A program made the position numbers and the translations under genes. The notes under the pieces were generated by a model, which saw only the letters and a list, made by a program, of their open reading frames with translations, was not told the origin of the DNA and did no database searches. A stretch of 64,000 bases of DNA. It comes from Distichodus sexfasciatus (lineage: Eukaryota; Chordata; Actinopteri; Characiformes; Distichodontidae). The stretch is taken from assembly GCA_032718565.1 (NCBI GenBank), contig JAVGVS010000099.1, positions 1,258,972-1,322,971 on the forward strand, in the 5' to 3' direction. Positions 1 through 10,464 of this stretch are shown one piece after another (the stretch's first letter is position 1; each line of letters starts with the position of its first letter).

Positions 1-100
1 TAATACGGCACCAAAAAATGATGAAGATTGATGCTGACGCCATTCAAAACCCACTTTGCCAGGACGCTCTAAACTTTGAGGGCAGTATATGTGTGTATGA

Positions 101-654
101 TTGTTGTATCCGCATTTCAATTAACATGGCAAATTATTTTGTAGTAGCACAGTTTGTTTGAACAACCTGCAAAAGGGAATCTTATCATGTTCCAGTAGTC
201 AAACAAAAAACTAACATGATGTTAGGTGGTGGTGGTCTAGTGACTAGGACACTCGCCTCTGGACCAAGATATTGTTGGTTCAAATCCATTCAAAACACTA
301 CCATCATTGGGTCCCAGAGCAAGACACTTAACCATAAGTTAGGGGTTAATTCTCAAGGAAAATGTGACAGAAATTAGGAAAATAAGAGAGTGTGCTAAAT
401 GCCGTTAATGTAAATGTATGCTACGGAAAACAGCCAAAGTAATTTAAACAAATTCTTAAAATAAAGTGATACGCTGGCATAAAACAAAGGATAATTTCAC
501 AAAAAAGCATCTGATGCCCACTGTTATTTTGGAGGATCTGTGATGCTGCGGGCCCGGTTTTCTTTCAAAGGCTTGTTCAAAGGCAGGTTGTTCAAACAAA
601 CTGTGCTACTACAAAATAATTTCCATGTTTATTTGAAATGCACGGATACAACAA
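101..654. repeat. Inverted repeat, two ~70 bp arms
   Basis: Positions 101-170 and 583-654 are near-perfect reverse complements. The shared core includes AGTAGCACAGTTTG on the left and CAAACTGTGCTACT on the right. The arms differ by only a few substitutions and one short indel. The ~410 bp between them contains a tRNA-derived SINE. This is the structure of a fold-back or MITE-like DNA element that later received a SINE. No terminal duplication was found, so the true ends are not known. Confidence 0.7.
236..420 (+). repeat. tRNA-derived SINE, family B
   Basis: The head reads like a tRNA: an A-box region GGTCTAGTGACTAGGACAC and a B-box GTTCAAATCC, as in glutamate tRNA. A short body follows, ending in AAATGCCGTTAATGTAAATG. 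Other copies of the same family lie near 15.9, 25.6, 26.7 and 43.2 kb. It sits inside the 101-654 inverted repeat. It is a decayed retroposon, not a functional tRNA gene. Confidence 0.75.
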
Positions 655-867
655 TTACGGAAAAACACATTAAAAGGAATAAAAATTGTATTAGTGTTGG
701 AAGTTACTGAAGGTTTCAGTATCAGTATTAGGTTTAGAACAATGTGGTGCTGTTCCACATGAGTACATGTGCATTGGTTGGGGATTAATGGTGACACTCC
801 AGTGTGAGTAGCATTTAAGCCCCCACAAAGTTAAAATGTTTAACCTGTCTGTGGTTTTAACATGCTA

Positions 868-1635
868 TCATCCTGTAGTTGACCCAACTTCAACATCATC
901 GTCAAACACTGAGGAACTGGAACTCTCAGCTAGGTCTATAGAAACTGTAAAACAAGAAAAGCACACAAAACATTAGGCCAATTAAAAGCACAAGAGATAT
1001 ACAAAACATTTTGTATCACTTACAACTTGAAGGAGGGTCCATACTGGCTCGTCTTTTTCTGGGCTTCATGTCAGCTGGGCTAAAAGGTATACACCCTACA
1101 GATATATACAGATACAAGATTAATAAAAAAGAAAAAAAAAGATCAGAAACTTTTGTTTGTTAAATGTTAAATTGTGCTGATATATTCAGGTATTCAACTA
1201 AAATGAGGAACTAAAGTGTTGCACTGAAAATATATGCATTAATACAACATTTTAATTACCTTCAAATTCATCTGTTTCAGCTGTCTTTTGCCTTTTCTTT
1301 GAAACTCTTTTGCCCTTTGCTTTTGTGTCTCTCCTTTTGTTGATTTTGTATCTTTGTTTTTTTATCTCAAGTATTTTTTCTCTCTCTTCTAGTCGCTTTT
1401 CCCGTTCCTCTAGTCTGTCCTCTCGCTCTTCCAGCCGCATCTCTCTTCCTTCTAGACGTTTTTCTCTTACCTCCAGTTTTTGTTCCTGCTTTTCCAACAG
1501 TTGTTTTTTATTTAATATCTCCTGATGTAAGGCAAATGTTTGTTTATCTTGTAGTGGTCCCCATGATGATGATGTATTCCCAAGATTGAAAGGCATGCTA
1601 CAGCTTGGCTCGCCTTCCATGTGAGATAGACAATT
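868..1635 (-). CDS. Coiled-coil protein, C-terminal three exons
   Basis: Three minus-strand exons join in frame. Exon A (about 1635 down to 1260) carries a run of repeated Glu/Arg-rich heptads (LEEREKRLEEREKILE-like), then a Lys/Arg-rich stretch resembling a nuclear localisation signal (KGKRVSKKRQK). It ends at a clear donor, GAAG|gtaatt. Exon B is 1074-1024, with acceptor cccag and donor gtaagt. Exon C is 944-868, with acceptor ttttacag, and ends GSTTG-stop. Phases agree across both junctions. The tail is serine- and acid-rich (ESSSSSVFDDDVE). The 5' limit is unclear: the frame stays open upstream to 1656 with Met codons but no convincing acceptor. It could be the intracellular tail of the Ig exon at 2.25-2.6 kb or an independent gene. 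I do not recognise the family. Confidence 0.6.
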
Positions 1636-2252
1636 ATACATTATACAGTTATACATTATAGTATAATTACAATCACAATATCTTACTTTTGCCTGGGTGG
1701 GGAAAATGTGCCTGTCCTTTTAATATTATCTGTCTGTGTGTGAGACTCCCTGATGTATCAGATCTCTAATAATTAAGCTGATAAATGATGACAGGATACT
1801 ACCAAACAATCCTAAATAGTGCAGTCCTAGCACAGTGTCTTTATCCCTGAGACTCTCTACTTGGTGTTTTACTTACAATACCCTGTAAATTAGATTTTCA
1901 GTATTTACCTAACTGTACTAACTTAATGCATCAACAAACACACATATTAAAGTGAATTCCAAAGTGATGGACATGACGCTATGAAGCTGGCCAACGCTGT
2001 AGGTGTATCGAGTGTAGGGCACTCTGGTATTTATTACATGTGAAATATATAACGTATCAATATAATTATTCCACGCTAAAAGATTCACAACTACAGTATA
2101 TGTACTTGTGTCTGTGTCTTTCACGAATAAGACAAACATGTCAGAATACAAAAATGTCAGAATTTCTGCTGTATAATCTTAAGACAAATTTACAGGACAG
2201 TATATCAACTTTGAAGTTTAGTGCTAGCCACTTTAAGAAAACCACTACTTAC

Positions 2253-2600
2253 CAGTACTGCAAATTTCAAATACAATAGAATTTTCCAGCTTGAGGTCTC
2301 CTTGAGTAACCTCACATATGTACTTCCCTCCATCAGACTGCTGAACATCTTTCAGAGTGAGAGACACGTTTCCTCTCTGCAGCTCCTCAGTTGACATCTT
2401 GACTCTGCCCTCATAGCCTTGCCCCTCCATCACCTGACCTTCCCGGTACAGGAAAACACAGTCTGTCCCTTTAAGCCACCTGACCTCCATGGGAACGGCA
2501 CTGGTTTCAGAGCCAAAATGATAGTGCAGTGTGACATCATTAGCATTTGTAACAGTGATCGTGATGCTTCCAGAACTAGGGGTCCTGATGATGTAGAAGG
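2253..2600 (-). CDS. Ig V-set-like exon missing its first cysteine
   Basis: The translated exon has the layout of fish butyrophilin/MOG-like V-set domains. A B-strand NDVTLHYHF is followed by VRWLKG with the core Trp, then RVKMSTEELQRGNVSLTL, then the F-strand DGGKYICEV with its Cys. The donor is CTG|gtaagt at 2253/2252. The acceptor is either at 2584 (catcag) or 2600 (gacag). The residue that should be the first disulphide Cys is Tyr (codon TAT), so the canonical intradomain bridge cannot form. Another Cys lies nearby (TDCVFLY). No signal-peptide exon or clear transmembrane exon was found next to it. It may be a decaying member of a lineage-specific immune-receptor family, or a real variant. 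Confidence 0.65.
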
Positions 2601-3159
2601 CTGTCAAATCAAATTTAGACATAGTTTATTTTATTAATAAAATAACATTACAAACATCAACTCCCACATTCTCTTTAGCATTGTATGAGATCTCACACTC
2701 TGACTATAAATCAGTTTGAGCTTCCAACGAGTCATACATGTAACTTAGGTACTACCATGGGACAATGGAGTGGAGTTCATTGAAAGTGAGTGTACCAGAA
2801 GAGGAACGTATTACTGCAAAGGCTGAAGTTAACATTCCCAATACTTTAGGAAGTGTAAAACGTTGATCTGGTCGATAAAACACATTTTGTAGTGCTTCTT
2901 CCCTGAATCTGCTTTTTTAAAACAAATCAGCCTTTTCGGGATGTTTATACATGGGCGTAATATTATTCCTAGATTAAGCAGTCGATTTTGAATATTACCG
3001 TAGCATATTTAACAGTTATTAATTGTTAAATACAATGTTTTGAACGTGTTCAGTACGCCAGAGAACGACATTTCTGTAAATTCAATTATATTTGTATTCT
3101 ACTTCATAGTTCCTCACCGTAGATTTTTAAATAGAACTACTTTAATGGCATTAAAGCAA

Positions 3160-3370
3160 TGGTAGTGTAACAGCTAAGGAGTTCACCCCGTGGTCGGAAG
3201 GTTAAAGGTATCCCAGAAGGGTAAAGGTACCACCGATCTTCCCAAGTTCTACTCCCTGGTTACTGCCCATGTCAGCTGCTCACTGCTCTGTCAGGGATGG
3301 GTCAGATGCAGAGCTCACATGTGGATGTGCTGTGCTGTGATGTGTTCACAGTGACAAATAATGCCTCACT
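3160..3370 (+). repeat. tRNA-derived SINE, family A (decayed)
   Basis: The stretch follows the family A layout: a tRNA-like head with AAGGAGTTCACCCCGTGGTC, a middle with CAGCTGCTCACTGCTC, GATGGGTCAGATGCAGAGC, and the end TGTGTTCACAGTGACAAATAA. The B-box has diverged. Better copies lie at 11.2, 13.2, 17.7, 19.3, 26.9 and 47.5 kb. Confidence 0.65.
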
Positions 3371-3920
3371 TTCACAAAATAAATGAGATACACAATTTTT
3401 GTCATTTGTTGGGCATACGGCTTAGTGTTTGAAACATTTAATAGGACAGCATTAGTTTTGCTGAAACTGATCCGTAATTGTTTAACTGATGGAAGTATGT
3501 GTCTGAAAATATAGCAATTTGTTCTGAAATAAATGAAAACGTCAACGAAAGTGTCTTCACTGACATGCTGTGTAAGATTTCATTGAGGTGCACAGTAAGT
3601 ACCAGTAGCATTACAAATATTTTAATTTGATCCCAGTCTACTGATTAGGTCGTGTTTTTTTTTTTTTTTAATATATTTGTATAATCCTTTTACTTTTGGA
3701 AATGATGGGCACTGAGTTTTAGAGACCATGAATTGAACAGAAAAATCGGTCTAAATTAGTAAATCAATCCATAAAAATGTTGTGGCTAATGCTAAATGCA
3801 AATGGTGATAAAGGTGATGGCAGCAGTGATCGGGTGTGATCGAGGATACAAACCTGAATCTGTCGAAATTCTGAGCCATATTGTGCTATATAAAGAAAAT
3901 CGGGTGATACACTCGGCAGG

Positions 3921-4141
3921 TCAAACGTTTACTTTCTTTTTACGTAGAGTGTTTTTCTCCATTTCAAAGACGTAAAGCTGCAGTTTGTAGTCTAAAAGAG
4001 TGAATAACACATTTATCCCGGGAAGAAACCTTTCCAGCAGCCGTTTTACTTTCGTTTCTTCAGGAGTGTGTAAACTCCTCTCCTCCTTTTTGATGATGCT
4101 CTCTAAATCTTGGTTGTAAATGGAAGACTGTTTCGCCACCT
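3921..4141 (-). CDS. Unassigned minus-strand exon
   Basis: A strong acceptor, ctttctccttcag, precedes GTGGCGAAACAG on the minus strand. The open frame then runs 73 codons to TGA. The product is mixed charged and hydrophobic (IKKEERSLHTPEE, then LLERFLPGINVLFTLLDYK, then FEMEKNTLRKKKV). The composition looks like a folded protein and not chance translation. It may be a terminal exon, or internal with a donor AAGAAA|gtaaac near 3934. I do not recognise the family. No upstream partner exon was identified in the repeat-rich DNA at 4.2-7 kb. Confidence 0.45.
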
Positions 4142-4370
4142 GAAGGAGAAAGGCACAATAATCGCATAATTATTTTTTATTAAGTCGTAGTCCTGACTTA
4201 CATTGAAATTCTGACTTTTTGATCTCAGAATTCTTGCGCTTTAAGTCGAAATATTACTGAATTATTGCTAGATTTTTGACTTCTTATCCAGAATGTTGAC
4301 ATCGTTGTCAAATGTCACTGTACGTGTAATGGCATGCTTCTTTCACCACCTCTTAACAACATGGACAATT

Positions 4371-6978
4371 TAGCTTACTGTTTATGGCTTTTCAAATATA
4401 CACAATTTGTCGTGATCGTGCCCATGTAATAGAGGAAATAAAGTGTCAGAATTTCCACTTAATAAACCTAATAAGTCAGAATTCAGAGGTAATGCCAGAA
4501 ATTTGACAATTAGTAAATATTCAGAAAATGTACATTTTAAAAATGTATATTTTTAATGTATATTTTGTAGTGTAAGTATAGATTTTTTTTTTTTAATCTA
4601 GATTAATCTCATTGTACTTTTGGAATTAATCCAGATTAATCTAGATTAAAATGGTTTATTTGAATTTCTGCTTCAAGGCATTCAGAATATGTGTAAAGTA
4701 CCCAATTAATGACTAAAAAGTAAGTTTGGAGAACGTGGAATGGGAAATGTTACGAGAATAAAGCCTAAATCTATGAGAACAAAGCTCTAAATGTTAATGC
4801 AGAATAAAGTCGAAATCTATGAGAAAAAGTTTAAATCTTAGAGAATAAGTTTAAATGTTACTTGAGAAAAAAGCTTCTAAATCTAGGAGAATAAAGTCGA
4901 AATGTTATTGAGAAAAGTCGAATATTTTGAGAATAAACTCAGAGTAACACGAGATTAAAAATTGTAGTATTTGAGAAATAAGTCAAAAATTACAAAATAA
5001 TGTGAATTTTTACGCGGAGTGTTTAAGATATGTTCTGTACAAGCACGCTGCTCATGCCTAGTGAAAGGCCGCTTACGGAAGACCTTGGAAACAACATCAA
5101 CCGTCAAAGGTAAGGTTTATTAAAAATCTCTTTTTAGTATGCATATTAACATTTGTAAATGTAGTTTCTGATATAATTTGATAGATCCTCCACATCCATA
5201 GTTTCTCGCAATTTCAGATTTTCTAAATATTTTGCGTTTTTTTACCGTAATATTTCTCAATTTTTTCTCGTGAATATTTCGGATTTTATTCTCGTAGAAT
5301 ATTTCGACTCTTTTATTCCCTAATATTTCGAGTTTATTCAAAATATTACAGTTTAATCTGCATCTAGATTTTTAAGGTGGCACTACCGTCAAAGATACGC
5401 TTAGTGCCACCTTAAAAAAATCACGTGCCACCTTAAAAAATCTAAGATTACGAGAATAAACTCGAAATTACGAGACAAGTCGAAATGTTACGAGAATAAA
5501 GCTTCCAAATGTTATTTAATAACTTTTAATAAACCTTTACCTTTGACGGTTGATGTTTGCAAGTGTCTTCCGAGAGCTAACCTTTACTGACGAGACGACG
5601 TGTTTGTACAGAACATATCTTAATATTCACGCCAAAATTCCACTTTATTTTTGTATTTTGACTTTATTTCTCAAAATACTACAATTTTATCTCAGATATT
5701 ACGAAGTTTATTCTCGAATATTTTAATTTTATTCTCGAATATTTCGATTTTATTCTCGAAGTTTCGATTTTATTCTCGTAACATTTCGACTTTTATTCTC
5801 GTAACATTTCGACTTATTCGCAACATTTCGACTTTATTCTCGCAATTTCTGACTTTATTCTCGTAACATTTCGACTTTATTCTCGTAACATTTCGACTTT
5901 ATTCGTGAATATTTCGATTTTTATTCTCGCAGTTTATTTCGACTTTATTCTCGTAGTTTCGACTTTATTCTCGTAACATTTCGACTTTATTCTCGTAACA
6001 TTTCGACTTTATTCTCGTAGTTTCGAGTTTATTCTCAAAATATTCCGAGTTTAATCTCGTAATCTTAGAATTTTTTTTAAAGGTGGCACTAAAACGCCGT
6101 CGGAATTTACAACTACTGTATTAACAATTTTTATTATTGGATAAACTGACAATAGTTTTATAAACTAGTACAATATAAAATCTTAATCCAACAGATCCCA
6201 CTGTACTAGACACTTGCGGAAGTGCAGGTGTCTGAGTGCAAGTCTGCAGCCAGACCCTATTGATACATCCGCGCTAAAATATCAAGGTGAAAGTCATCAT
6301 GGCTTGTGTAGTGTAGACCCAGCTCCCAACCCAACTTTGTGAATAGATTAACGGCGATATTTTTTTTTTATCGCCCGATAAGAGTCTCACGTTAACGCAG
6401 CACGTTAACGCCGATAACGGCCCACCACTAATATTTTGTTTTGTTTTTTTCTAATTTATTGTTATTGTTTATGTGCCTATTTGTTCTCTGTTCTGTTCTT
6501 TGTTCTCTGCACTGAAAATAACCTGGAGCCACATCGTCTCGTCTCTCTATGTATCTGTACAGTATATAGCAGAGATGACAATAAAGTTTACTTTGACTTT
6601 GACGTTGACTTTGAAAGAGGACAATTTAGCTTACTGTTTATGGCTTTTCAAATATACACAATTTGTCGTGATCGTGCCCATGTAATAGAGGAAATAAAGT
6701 GTCAGCATTTCCACTTAATAAACCTAATAAGTCAGAATTCAGAGGTAATGTCAGAAATTTGACAATTAGTAAATATTCCGAGAAATGTATATTTTAAAAT
6801 GTATATTTTTTAATGTATATTTTGTAGTGGTGGGCATAGATTATTTTTTTTAATCTAGATTAATCTCACTGTAATCTTGGAATTAATCTAGATTAATCTA
6901 GATTAAAATGGCTCATTTGAATTCTGCCGAAGGCATTCAGACTATGTGTGCTACCCAAATAATGACTAAAAGTAAGTC
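4371..6978. repeat. Fold-back repeat cluster
   Basis: Three layers can be seen. First, a ~360 bp unit is present twice in direct orientation (4371-4728 and about 6617-6978), sharing the core TTGTCGTGATCGTGCCCATG. Second, between them is a large inverted structure: sequence around 5030-5120 reappears reverse-complemented around 5530-5620. Third, the motif CGAGAATAAAGTCGAAATGT on the left (about 4720-5000, 5440-5520) faces its complement TTATTCTCGTAACATTTCGA repeated many times at 5640-6060. Two copies of AAGGTGGCAC (5375, 6080) also flank the centre. No coding capacity was seen. This is probably a non-autonomous fold-back transposon plus a minisatellite derived from it. Confidence 0.65.
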
Positions 6979-7005
6979 TTGACTTTGACGTTGACTTTGA
7001 AAGAG
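6593..7005. mobile_element. ~359 bp insertion with 27 bp target duplication
   Basis: The same 27 bp string, beginning TTGACTTTGACGTTGACT, occurs at 6593-6619 and 6979-7005, directly flanking the 359 bp unit at 6620-6978. The unit has a second copy near 4371-4728. It carries internal TTAATCTAGATTAATCT-type palindromes. The left target lies at the 3' end of another retroposon (GACAATAAAGTTTACTTTG). This looks like a discrete insertion with target-site duplication. Confidence 0.55.
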
Positions 7006-7629
7006 AAGTCTGAATTTAGACCTTTAAAAAAATTGAGTGATTTTTTTATCTTTCCTCCAGGTGGCAGAAACGGGCTTCCTGATAAAAGTGCATCTTTATA
7101 AAAGAGTATCAATAAAACTTTTAAAACTTTAAAATACATATTATTTATATATTTAAAGTGATTTGCAAAGAATACTTCTGGTACCCATAGTTGCAAATAA
7201 GATGCCAGCAAGTGACAGCAAAGTCAAGTCACAAGACTTCTGCGTAACTTAACTAAATGTCCATTAAACTGGTGAAAACCATTGTGTCAGTTTGTCAGTT
7301 TTCTATAAATCTTGTGAAAATCTTCTGAATGATTTTAGGATTATTGTGCTGTATGTCGTGTCAGACCGTCAGACCAGGGGCGTTGCTAGAGATATAGCTT
7401 TACTGGTGCACAATTCCCCCCAGCAAAGAAAAAACAAAAAATCCTGCAGAACCTGATACTACGCTAAATCCCCACCTACCTATCCCACAGACTCACAAAT
7501 AAACACCTGTGCGTTAAAACACCAAAAATCTATGAAACCTTATCATTGTGCAAATACTGAATCTGCCCAAAAGCCCTGCCCTACCAGGAAACAGGAACCG
7601 CTGAAGAGCTGCTAAATCACGTTCACATC

Positions 7630-7817
7630 CACGTTACACAGACGAGAAGAACCTGTTGGACCTGACGTGAGCCGCGGGGGTTGTCTTATTCGTCAGTTTC
7701 CCTCCTGGGCCCTCAGCACAGTGCACTGCCATCCCCACATCTTTCACAACCGTTAGGAGAAAAACACAGCAAGACATTTCTTCATCAACAGCTTCCGATT
7801 TTGGGACTCGGACCCAG
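7630..7817 (+). other. Possible non-coding first exon of the calpain gene
   Basis: A consensus donor, CCCAG|gtaagag, ends at 7817. The first coding calpain exon begins at a splice acceptor (aacag at 10448) 16 bases upstream of the ATG, so at least one upstream untranslated exon must exist. This is the best plus-strand donor upstream. The exon's 5' limit and the promoter were not resolved. Confidence 0.35.
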
Positions 7818-8229
7818 GTAAGAGCTTTTACAAAGATTATTATCAGGCCTGAGTTAAAATCGTCCGTTATCATAGAGATAAGAAACATGTTTACAGTATT
7901 TAGGAAGGAGGGTTACAATCTGAAAGTCAGTCAATTAATTTATAAAACACTTTTTTATAGACAAAAATTCCTAAAACACAAATCTAGCGCTCAAGAAACA
8001 TAAGAACAGCACGAACACTGTTATAAATGCGGTTATTCGATCACAAGGGGTTTTGATTTTGATGTGTTTCTGAACATAAAATTCTTTTACAGCACTACAA
8101 TTAGTGCCAATGCAAATGACACATAATAACACCTTTATTACACACAGACACACCTCTCAGACAGCTTGTAGTCTATAATCTACTGTTCACTCGTTCTTCA
8201 TCACTTAAATTTTTGACCATAAAAACCTT

Positions 8230-8540
8230 GCAGAGGTGGAAGGTTAGGATGTCGGAATATTTTAAGTAGGATGTTCAAGTTGCTGTACTTTGCTTGAGTA
8301 TTTATTTACATTCTACCTTTAGTCCCTACATCTTCAACACAAATATCTGTAGTTTGTACTGTTTACAGGTTCAAAACGCTTATAACATTATAGTAATGCT
8401 TTTAAGTAGAATGTTCACAATATTATTAATACTTTTCAATTTTGAGTACATTTTAAAGTGTGCACTTTTTTCTTTTACTCAAGTAAATATGTAGAATCAG
8501 TACTTTAACTTTTACTAGAGTCGTTTGTACTAAAGTATCT
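8230..8540. repeat. Possible hAT-like MITE remnant
   Basis: The sequence starts GCAGAGGTGGAAGG and has oppositely oriented AAGTA/TACTT-rich ends (TGTACTTTGCTTGAGTA on the left, TTTTACTCAAGTAAATA on the right). This resembles the hAT-type element at 54110-54882. No target duplication was seen. Confidence 0.3.
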
Positions 8541-8574
8541 TTCACGCTGAATGTTGATTTTTGATTTTGAACAA

Positions 8575-8900
8575 GGATCTGTACTTCTGCTTGAACACAT
8601 ACTATATGCTATATGCATACTGCACAAATACTATATTCTATACACATACTACACACATACTTTATACTATACACTTACTACACACATCTTATATTCTAAG
8701 TACATACTACACGCATACTATATACTATATACCATATATATACCTCACACATACAGTATATGCTATACACATACTATAACTACATACATATTTTCACACA
8801 TATATATTATATACATATTACAGATCTCATATAGTATTTAGTATGTATACACTATATGCTAAATACACACATACCGTACGTACACAAGTACACACATAAT
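8575..8900. repeat. AT/CA-rich degenerate microsatellite
   Basis: A tract of imperfect ACACATACTATA-type units has no coding potential. It lies in the presumed first intron of the calpain gene. The following 1.5 kb, up to the first coding exon, shows no other recognisable feature. Confidence 0.7.
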
Positions 8901-10464
8901 AGATGCTGCCTTACACACTCATAACAGCACAACACACAAACAAACACACTACCATCTGAGTGTCACTGCCATGTTGAGAACAAGGCAAAATGTAAATAAC
9001 AGCAGCTGACCTGGGCTCCAAACTGACTCATGGTCAACAGACTGGGCAGATGACAACAGATGCAGTTTGTTGTTGTTGTGTGTGTTTGTGTGTAGTGCTC
9101 TAACTAGAACAAAATCTCAAGGCGAATTAGTCTGATCTGGTATTGGTGTAATCAGTGTGGCTGGACTTGTTGAGACAGGACAGAGTGTGTGTGCGTTTGC
9201 GTGAAGAAGGTCTCAGACCAGCACTCTGTATTGTACGTTATGTCTAGCAGATGAAACCACATAACCTGTTTATGCCAGACAAAGCCTTATTACGTTGTCT
9301 CTTTCACATGCGTTGTGCTTGTGCAGGTAATTCAATCCAGAGGAATGTGCAGGTGATCAAATAACATCTTTATATCTAGTACAAGAATTGTCAAACCAAG
9401 GCGTGAGCGTTCCTAAGAGTATGAAGATTTAAATAGAAGTTAATAATTATAATAACTTGAGAAAATAGACACCTTGTATTATATCTCCATATGGTAAACT
9501 GCAGAGTGCCACATTGTTGAATTACCAGACCTGTAGAATTTACATATACACATCTAATATCTACATATGTGTCTGTCTGAAATCCTCACTAAGACAGAAA
9601 TACGTTTTTGAAGGTGTTCTGACTTGTTCAGAAGTATTTTCTAGCTTCAGGCTAAAGCCACAAACACAAGCCTGAAAGATATGGAAGAATTCTTAACAGA
9701 AGAGTGGATCAAAATGGCAGATAACATATTTCAAAACATATTTCAAGTGATTCCAGTTTCTCATTTTCATATTGCATAACGTGTCCTGCTGTCAAGATGA
9801 ACGTCTTCACCTCACACAAGTTACAGTTCTATTCAGTTTAATTATTTACATATAAGTGCTTTTTACAACCGACATTGTCACCGAACAGCTTTAGCAACAT
9901 ATAACCGGCCTCTAGTCCCTAAAACACACAAGTTATCACCATTCTGCTCCATTTTCTCGATAATATATCCCACTGCTTTCACCATAAAACAGTAAATATG
10001 ATTGTCATTTAGGGGAAATACCACTAAACTGTACAAATTACACAAGTACAACATGTAGTGAAATGTGCCACGATTTTGTCATGAGGCTGTGCAATAAAGT
10101 TAACAAATACATTTAGTTAATAGAAATAAGAAATATCGAATATAATAGATGTGTTGCAAAAATGCAACAGAATAGAATATCTGTGTAAAGTGCAGTGTGA
10201 TTATTAGTTAATTTGTGAAATGTCAGCGAGTTACATTTATAGAAAATAAACACATTTTTGGTGATTAAACATACTCTTACTATTTGTATTTACATATAAT
10301 ATTTCTTACATATAGAAATCGCTGTTTAACTACAAACTCCAAACCTTCTATATCATGAAATGACTGTGCTGATGTTCATTTAATAGAATACATTTTTTCT
10401 TAGAGAAATACGCTTAAGTTCATCATAATTCTGTCCTCTCCAAAACAGCTCCACGCCTCCAGCG

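Noticed and set aside
230..310. Functional tRNA gene
   Set aside because: A- and B-box-like sequences are present, but the cloverleaf is degenerate and the body continues as a repeated SINE.
1310..1525. Plus-strand Ser/Arg/Phe-rich frame
   Set aside because: It is the shadow of the minus-strand coiled-coil exon, which has matching splice sites and phases.
7634..7888. Minus-strand 84-codon frame as a gene
   Set aside because: It has no recognisable motif, and the only strong splice signal in it (CCCAG|gtaagag) is on the plus strand.
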